DNA from: Paulinella micropora
Taxonomy: Eukaryota; Cercozoa; Imbricatea; Euglyphida
DNA length: 64,000 nucleotides
Assembly (NCBI GenBank): GCA_009731375.1
Contig: BJOX01000217.1
Coordinates: 26,435-90,434, forward strand
Direction: 5' to 3'
The translations under genes were made by a program, and so were the position numbers. Numbering within the stretch: position 1 is the first letter of the stretch; each line of letters starts with the position of its first letter. This document shows, one piece after another, positions 56,940 to 64,000 of the stretch. A model generated the notes under the pieces. That model was given only the letters and a program-made list of their open reading frames with translations, had not been told where the DNA came from and ran no database searches.

Positions 56940-58640
56940 TGAGTGCCCTTATGCTCCCACAGCAAGCCATCGTGTCCGTGCCAGCCAAACATACTCCCAG
57001 CCAAAGTCCAAAGATTGATTTCTTTCCACCCTCCAACTTCTCGTCGTATGTAATTAAGTTTTCTGAAAATAGCCTGCCTTTGGAATACTGAAATAAACTA
57101 TTTTCATTCAAATACATACTCTTGGCTTAGAACCAAAAAGAACTATTTTCATTCGAATACATACTCTTGGCCAAGCATATGATTTTAGAACCAAAAAGAA
57201 TTTACCACTTTAATTCTAAACTGAATTCGATTTTTTAGGAACGAAATCTTTTGTTATGCTGGGAACAATGCGCATTATTAGGACTTCAACTTTAGCTAGT
57301 TGTCATAAATCTCAAAAAGACTAAAAAAAGAAAAATTAGCGAAAAAAAATTCCATCTCTAATCTGTCTCTAATCAGTCTCATTCTTCTCACTTTAATTTA
57401 TCACTCATCTATGTCTAAACTACATATAATCTATAGTTAATCTATCTCTACTCATTAATCTATAGATTAGTGATAGATTAGAATCACAAAAATGAGACAG
57501 AGTGTAGCACAATACTATTTGCATAATATTACATCCTATTATTTGTTCATTTCACCGTTAGAAAAAGTAAGAATTTGATATTGTTAGAACATTGTGATAA
57601 AATGCTGATTATTACTATTTTAGCATTCCGGACCGTTTTAGGACAGATGACTATTTTATATGTCTCATTTCCCATTTATTACTATTTTCATCTCACGCAT
57701 AATCATATGCATTCACACATGTTACAAAGTTTACATATTTTCACATGGAGATATTAATAAACAGAACGACAATTAATTATTAAAGATGATAATTTATTCC
57801 ATATTCAGTTAATCTCAGTCAAGAATATATATTTCAGATTTTCGATCCTATGATTTCTCATATGATTTCACACACATGATATTTCCGTTCTGTAGACAAT
57901 TGCAATCTCATTAAATAATGTATTGTATTAAACTCATTAAATATGTAGGTTCTAGTGGTCGGTAGAATTATTAGCATATTTCACAGCGAGTAATCTCATG
58001 CAATATTTAAGATTTTGAGGTGATGTCTGCGCAGAATTCAATGTTTTTTGTGGTAATGGTCTTCACTGTATTTGTAAATATATTAAGTTTTCCAGTTAGT
58101 GTAAGCTATTGCTGTGATCTGTGGGTATGCTCTGAATATTGACAAAATAGTTTTTAATCTATATTTTCCTAGTTTTTATTTTACATTGTACTTCTCTGCA
58201 AAAACCGTTTGGCAGGATTACTTAAAATATCATTTGAATTCAGTTATGCATTTGTGTATAAAAATCAGTGCTGAATGCATCATGCAAACAGCATTTGTCC
58301 GTTAAAGACTGCATACTTGCTATGTCCTGAAACGTGAAAATTGAAGTTGACAATAAGGATTTCAAGAACAGTGAAGACTATGTTTTCTGAAAAAAAAAAT
58401 CGTGTCATGTTTGCTTTTGCTTGAAACAACGTGGTTTGAACACACACTCGCTGTAAACACATGAACCTCCGACATGAAAATTGTGCCGCGGGCCCGTTTG
58501 CATATTCTGCATTTCAAAGCATAAAAATGCAATCCGCACCTGAAAAACCAGCAATACATTTTTGAGTTGGCGAAAATTAATAGTGAAAAAAAAGCAATGT
58601 TAAACCAGAAGGCTCCTATCAAGCCTTCCTACCTACGAAG
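56940..58640. other. AT-rich host sequence without a recognisable gene
   Basis: Only short frames in both directions. A short direct repeat (CTATTTTCATTC...AATACATACTCTTGGC) occurs at about 57100 and 57143. TCTATCTCTA/TAGATTAG-type inverted motifs lie near 57420-57480. I see no coding or RNA feature. Confidence 0.6.
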
Positions 58641-58649
58641 ATATGAAAA

Positions 58650-58815
58650 AAAAAAAAGAAAAGAAGAAGAAGAAGAAGAAGAAGAAGAAGAAGAAGAAGA
58701 GGAGGAGGAGGAGGAAAAGGAGGAGGAGGAGAAGAAGAAGAAGAAGAAGAAGAAGAGGAAGAGGAGGAGGAGGAGGAGGAGAGAGAGAGAGAGAGAAAGA
58801 GAAAGAGAGAGAGCA
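58650..58815 (+). repeat. GAA/GAG microsatellite
   Basis: Polypurine tract of AAG and AGG units ending in GAGA repeats. Frames through it are Lys/Glu/Arg or Ser/Pro/Leu runs and are not genes. Confidence 0.95.
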
Positions 58816-59180
58816 GCGTGTAGAGCAATGCTTAACAAGCAACAATCTCTATCAGCTGCAAAAACATCACACCGAGAACAGCAGTAAGCCCCCTTTTTCT
58901 TAACACCAATTTCTTCGAATTTTAGTGTTTGTTTTCGTTTGTTTAGTATACATACATCATATTTTCTGTGCCTGTTATGTAGAACAATGATTGAGAAGGC
59001 CTCCAGAAAGGCTTAGAGAGTAGGTGAGTGCCTGTTTTCTGTTTCTGTTTCCATGTCGGAAGCATATGTAGCTAGAGTGTGTGAGTGTGTGTGAGTGTGT
59101 GTATTCGTGTGGTCTATTTTTCTTGCAAGTAACAGCTGAAATGCATAATTTATGTGTCTGTTCTTGTTTCCCCCCTATAG

Positions 59181-59290
59181 TTGCTGCGCTGGAGGCCAAG
59201 GGCATAAAGTTTAAGCTGCGCCAACGAGACACTTCTGTCGTCATCGTTCGGGATAACAAGGAAGACAAGCTGGAGGCCACCATCACAGTC
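59181..59290 (+). CDS. Probable internal host exon
   Basis: A pyrimidine-rich stretch and TATAG at 59180 look like a 3' splice site. The following ~108 bases read AALEAKGIKFKLRQRD, TSVVIVRDNKEDKLEATIT with codon-like GC at third positions, then AT-rich sequence resumes. No family recognised and neighbouring exons are not identified. Confidence 0.4.
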
Positions 59291-60289
59291 ATTTTTCATT
59301 TTATTTCATAGCTACAGTGTTATGTATGTCTTCTGTGCGTTTTGCGTGCATTTATGTATTGTTTTCGCAGATACTGTTTGTTTTTCAGCCTCTGCCGACT
59401 GGTACGGCGTGCTCACGTGACTGCTTGTAAATGTTTGTGCTTGCCAGGGCCCACAACCACTAACGTCTGATCGTGGGCAGCACAACAAGCGTCTGGACTC
59501 TCCGTTTCTGACTCCAGGCAGATACATTCATGACCTCTCACAACCATCTCATAACCCTCCTGATATACGACAACGCTTGTTTTGTTTGTCTCCAAACCCT
59601 GTCTCTCTTGACACTCACAAGTCATTGAAAATCACAAACCATTTCACCTCACCCCTTGCGGGCAGTAATTTCATTGCGTTTAAAACTTAAAAAATGACAG
59701 GATTGCTATGACGCATGGTAAATAATAATGCGCCAAAGGTCGTACGGTCGTACGACCACGCAAGTTTCGTGAATTTATTAAAATGCTAAGATATTGCGTT
59801 GAAAGTTGATTTTAATTAATATTAATATTAATTTTTGCTCAAATCATTAATAAAACTGTACTTTAATGCGCTTCAGACCGGTCTGGACTTAGCATGGCAA
59901 AAAAAAATGCTCCAGTCGCAATTTTTTTCTGAAAAATTAAAGGTAAATTTCTGCAAGATCATGGGACTAACGTCATGGAACTAATGATTTCGAGTATTTT
60001 ATTCATTATTAGTAGCTCCAAAGCATTAGTTCAATGAAGAACACTTCCGAAAAGCTGACTTAGTAGGAAAAATTGCGTCGGAATCTTACTTTAGGCAATG
60101 CGTCGGAAGGAATTTTATGACCTTCCGACGCATTGTCTACACGTGAGCCTTGCCTGCCGCGGCCTACGTATGCATCGAAACAAACGAAAACAATAAACAG
60201 TACAAGATAGTGTGCTTCTTTTACATTCTATCTTATACTGGTTATTAGCTTCTGGGGCCGAATGGAAAATAAGCTGGATTGAAGACGGC

Positions 60290-60385
60290 ACGGTCCACCA
60301 AAAATGCTACTCCCTAGGACCAGGAGACAAGTTTCAGGGCGAACCTCTTCCCTCCACATCTCACACACACACTGACGAGAGAAAA

Positions 60386-60441
<56 letters not shown>

Positions 60442-60725
60442 CTCGCCAATGGGCATAAAAAACGAAGTAATATCAAATACGAAGTCAAAGTAACGAAGAC
60501 ACTTCGTTCTCTACTGCCATAATCAACAGGCTCTACTGCCATAATCACAGTTTCGCAATCCCAGAAGATGACCTGAGTGCGTTGAAACAGATCTTCTCTA
60601 GGGGTTCTAGTTATACCCATGAAAAAGACAGGAATTTTGACCACTTGACATAGAGAGCAACTAGTGCAGTGAGGTCCACCAAAAATGCTACTCCCTGAGA
60701 CCAGGAGACAAGTTTCAAGGAGAAA
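60290..60725. repeat. Direct repeat pair with GTA microsatellite
   Basis: A ~43-base unit beginning GGTCCACCAAAAATGCTACT and ending GGAGACAAGTTTCA occurs at about 60293 and 60674. (GTA)n lies at 60388-60440. A long minus-strand frame across this block is built from these repeats and is not called. Confidence 0.75.
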
Positions 60726-60879
60726 GACAAGATGGCGAAGACGGAAAACACCACTGACGCTGACTAGTCTTCTTTCATCTGCCTTGGATTGAAGAAGGAG
60801 GCAGATAAAAGAAGAGAATGTAATTTTTTTTTGACAAATTAAAGGCACGCTTCTGCAAGAACGACAGGTTTGAATTAGC

Positions 60880-63290
60880 TTCTAGGAGCTAGCTAAAAAA
60901 GCCAAGAACGCATTAGCATTTTGCTGCGACTGATTTGCAAGAAGAGCAGCAAAAGCATTGAAAGAGTTCCCCTGGACTTGACCGCCACACTTACTGTTAG
61001 ACATTTTGCCAGCGACCGATGAAAACATCTTCATCATTGGAGCCATTTCGTCGTCCGGCTTATCACTGCTCGATTCACGCTTGTTCTGCGGCTCCTGGTT
61101 TGGTCGTCCAACTTGTTGGGAGGGAGCAGAGCGTTGTACAGGCGGACAGGTTGACCTGCCACACTCACACCCACTGCTGTGCGGGTCGCAGTGCGGGCTT
61201 TGCACCCAAGACCGCAGCCACTGCATTCTCGACATTGTAGAGCCCCGCCACACTTGACGGGGTCGTGCACGTGTTCCTCGTCGATGCGCGCATTATGCTT
61301 GGGCTTCGGCTTCGGCTTCGGCTTCGGCGGCTCGGGCGGTAACAGTGCGCCGGGTGCTTCTTCATCTCCAGTTGGCTCTTCATCTCCAGTTGGCTTTCCC
61401 GGCGGTGCTGGTGACGAGTTGCTGGGAGGAAGATGTTTCACCTTTTGTTTGTCTGCAGCTTCCTTGCCTGGAGTTTGTTCTTTATCTCCAGGTCGCTTTG
61501 CCGGCGGTTCTACCATTCCATGCTTCCGGCGATAGCACTTGCAAGGGCTACACACGCAGGTTGCCCTGTCGTGATGCCCATTACCTCCCCGCTTACCGCC
61601 TTTGCTGCCTTTGCCGCCTTTGCTATCTTTGCTGCCCGCCGACCGGTTATTTTCCTCCAAGTTACCATGCTGCCCCTAATTGTCAACAACATTTCAAGCC
61701 AGCGGATACAACGTTCATAGTACACGTCAATGTACCATTCTGAGCTTCTTGGGAAGGTCTATCCAAGCGACCTTCCCATCCTGAAAGCAATGATGCATCG
61801 AAGAGGGAGGTCATTGAAACGATCATGTGACAAACAATGACCTTGTCGAAGCATGCAGGCAAAAAACGGGGAATTATTTTCCCTGGATGATTCTTCCAGT
61901 AACTTGCCCCGAAACAGAAGTATGGTACCGTGCCAACCGCATGATTAGTTACAGCCTGAGCCACGGGATACGGACTGTATTTGGTCATCACGAAGGTGAT
62001 GTTAGCGTACTCCTTCGGTGCATGGTTGACCAAGCACCCACCATAGTTGGCATTTTTCTGCTTGCTCAATAGCATCTGTCGCTGCTGGGCGGTAAGATAG
62101 AAAATCTTGCCCTTGACGAGGATAGAGTTGCTGCCTGGTGTATTCAGGACAGTCTTAAACTTCTCCTGCTCCTCGCGCTGGTCCACAACCTCCCCCCAAA
62201 AGACAAAGAGCGGGTTCTTGATCCCATCGAAAAGCTCCCCCTCTTTCGCGGCCGGGCCACCCAGTTTGCCTGAGTTAGCGGGCGCCCACCACACCGTAGG
62301 AGTTTCCATGCCTTCGATTTCACTGCCTTTATTTCCGCAGGTGCGATCCAAAATCTCAGGACTATACTTGGGGAGGGTGGTGGCCCGGGCCTTGCGCCCC
62401 GAGCTCAAGGCACTGGAGACAAAGGCAGCTTCGAAAGTATTTGCACCAGGCGTAAGCTCGGACTTGCTGTCAGTCTTGGGCTTCAGAGAAGCCCTGGACT
62501 TCTTTGAGCACCTAAGATTACACAACTTCTGGAGCGAAACTGACACTGTCAGCAGCGATTAGTACCTGCCGGGCTTGCGCACACCGTTTCTTTTCTGCTT
62601 GCATCTTTTGGAGGTGCCGGCGGTGATGTGCCTTGCGGTGATGCACCGCTGATGGCCGAGCTGAAGTCTAATTCCGAATCGGCAAGATTAGATGAATCCT
62701 CAAGGTACAAGCCTTCATCGTCCGAGTCTGTAGTTTGCTCCTCCGGCCTGCAGCACAGTGTAAAATACAATTATGTGCATTTCGAAACTAATTAAGAACC
62801 TGAGAGGGTCCGGCGGGAGCTTAAGGTTCAGATTGTCGTCCCTGAGACAAACTCAATCTAGTTAGTAAAAAAAAAAAAAAATGTAAGCGTACCCCAGGAC
62901 TATTTCCATATCATCAGCCCTGCCTCTGACTGAAGCTTTGTGTTCAGCTGCGCGATCGTACGTACTAATGTACGGAATCGGCTCCTCTTTTTCCCAGAAA
63001 GGAAAGAAATCCTGCCTAGGGTGATGTGCCAACACCAAAGGGCCCAGAACCTGGCTTTTGAAGCACTTGGTAAGGGCACAATCAAACTCACCAGACTCTT
63101 GAACGCTCTGTCGCCACTGGGTCGACATCGTTGTACTTGGCAAACTGAAGCTTGAAGCGACGCGGGGAATCAGGAACCTTCTTTTCAACTTCCCTCGCTA
63201 CCAGCAGCGCATACTCCACAACTTCAAACTTCCATACCAAGTTGTCGTCACGCACCGCTCGCAAAAAGACGCCGGGCCTAGTGTTTGTTG
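60880..63290 (-). CDS. Host multi-exon gene or gene remnant, unknown
   Basis: Several minus-strand frames look coding. Segments: about 63275-63105 (VWKFEVVEYALLVAREVEKK), then a GTGAGT...AAAAG intron of about 37 bases at about 63100-63064, then about 63063-62895 (HHPRQDFFPFWEKEEPIPYI) ending at a GTACGC donor; about 62770-62575 (DSDDEGLYLEDSSNLADSEL); 62546-61683 (NKGSEIEGMETPTVWWAPAN, YWKNHPGKIIPRFLPACF); and 61660-61034 (Lys/Gly and Lys/Pro-rich, with CxC and CRECSGCG clusters). Exon joins beyond the first are uncertain. I recognise no family; host gene or transposon-derived. Confidence 0.4.
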
Positions 63291-63299
63291 TCACATGTC

Positions 63300-64000
63300 A
63301 GAATGCTTATATGACAAAGAGAATCATATTATGATTACCCCACCAGGAGCATTCCTTCTTGTGGGCCGCCAAAAAAGCACAGTCACCTGTCTGGAGTCAT
63401 AATAATATGACTCATCAATGATGAAATGCACGCTGATCAATATAGCAACCGTGTGGGTACCTGCAGGTTTTTGTCGAGTTTTTTACAAAACTGGCTGTCC
63501 AGCAGAGCAAAATACTCAGGAACATCGTCCGCATCCCTCGACGAGACATACACAATCAACACCCTACGCTAAAACAGTCCATATGAAAGACTCAGACAAA
63601 ATGTTCATACCCAGTACTATACCCGCGCATCCCTTCCTCTGCATCGTCTTGACGCATCCTTGAACGATGCAGTTTTGTCACCTAGTACTTGTTTTTTTTG
63701 GCCAGAGGTGGATCGAAATGAACGAATTTTTTGTGCATTAGCTTATTGTCACCAATAAATGCTCACAATTTCATTGCAAAATGCCTTGATAGGTATCAGT
63801 CAAAAAATAAAGGTAAAACCTGGAAAGTTGGATACATGGTCAGCTTCTAAGCTCACAGGACCTTTCTGCAGATTCAGAGTTATCTGAGGGAAAGATTCTC
63901 CATGTGGTACTTGCGTTGGATGGCTTTGCTTCTTCTGTTGGTGGTAGTTGTGCCAAGGTACTCAGTCTTCGTTGCGTACACACTATCACACGTGTGAACA
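63300..64000. other. Host sequence, no gene recognised
   Basis: Short frames only. CAGAGGTGGAT near 63702 also occurs at about 1467 near the left end of the window (GTCAGAGGTGGATG), with neighbouring similarity (TTATTGTCACCAATAAATGCTCACAATTTCATTGCAAAA against TTTCACTGCAATAAAATG near 1625), suggesting a dispersed host repeat. Confidence 0.4.

Noticed and set aside
60228-60848. 206-codon minus-strand ORF with a poly-Thr run
   Set aside because: Built from a GTA microsatellite and a duplicated repeat unit.

Overview
The window reads as draft-assembly DNA of a unicellular eukaryote, probably an alga or other protist. It is crowded with microsatellites, contains GT-AG introns of a few tens of bases, and has runs of N. 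Two complete-looking endogenous Polinton-like viruses (PLVs) are embedded in it. I cannot name the host from the sequence. Both viral blocks are visibly AT-rich and gene-dense, and carry morphogenesis genes of the PLV/virophage/Polinton supergroup: double-jelly-roll major capsid protein, single-jelly-roll penton, and FtsK/HerA-type packaging ATPase.

Layout. 1-6819: host DNA made of ATG, AAT and CT repeats, a duplicated segment with palindromic CAAGGTATACCTTG triplets, one uncertain ORF and an ApaH/PPP-like phosphatase exon. 6820-28453: element E1, about 21.6 kb, with ~406 bp terminal inverted repeats (TIRs). It has an rve-type integrase, a giant receptor-binding fiber with a discoidin-like domain, a three-gene membrane/Cys-rich cassette, ATPase, adenain-like protease, penton, capsid, spike, a DCL-like/HNH gene, a lipase and a fused PolB-SF1 helicase. 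28454-30261: host microsatellites. 30262-54814: element E2, about 24.6 kb, with ~2.4 kb TIRs. Each TIR ends in a ~400 bp interrupted palindrome. E2 encodes a primase-SF3 helicase, a fiber relic, the same membrane/Cys-rich cassette, a PLA2-domain protein, ATPase, capsid, penton, spike and a tyrosine recombinase that looks like a telomere resolvase (protelomerase). 54815-64000: host microsatellites, one plus-strand exon and a minus-strand multi-exon gene of unknown function.

The two elements share a receptor-interaction toolkit (fiber with S74-type chaperone, single-pass membrane protein, antisense secreted Cys-rich protein, spike) but differ in genome-end chemistry and replication: rve integrase plus PolB-helicase in E1, palindromic ends plus tyrosine recombinase plus primase-SF3 in E2. 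E1 is nearly intact apart from one frameshift in the fiber and an assembly gap. E2 carries frame disruptions in at least six genes, some in homopolymers that could be sequencing errors. The most interesting signals are the E2 palindromic termini paired with a resolvase-like gene, TGTCCAACC repeats in the E2 TIRs, tRNA-like motifs in the TIRs of both elements, and start-codon-adjacent hairpins on four E1 genes.
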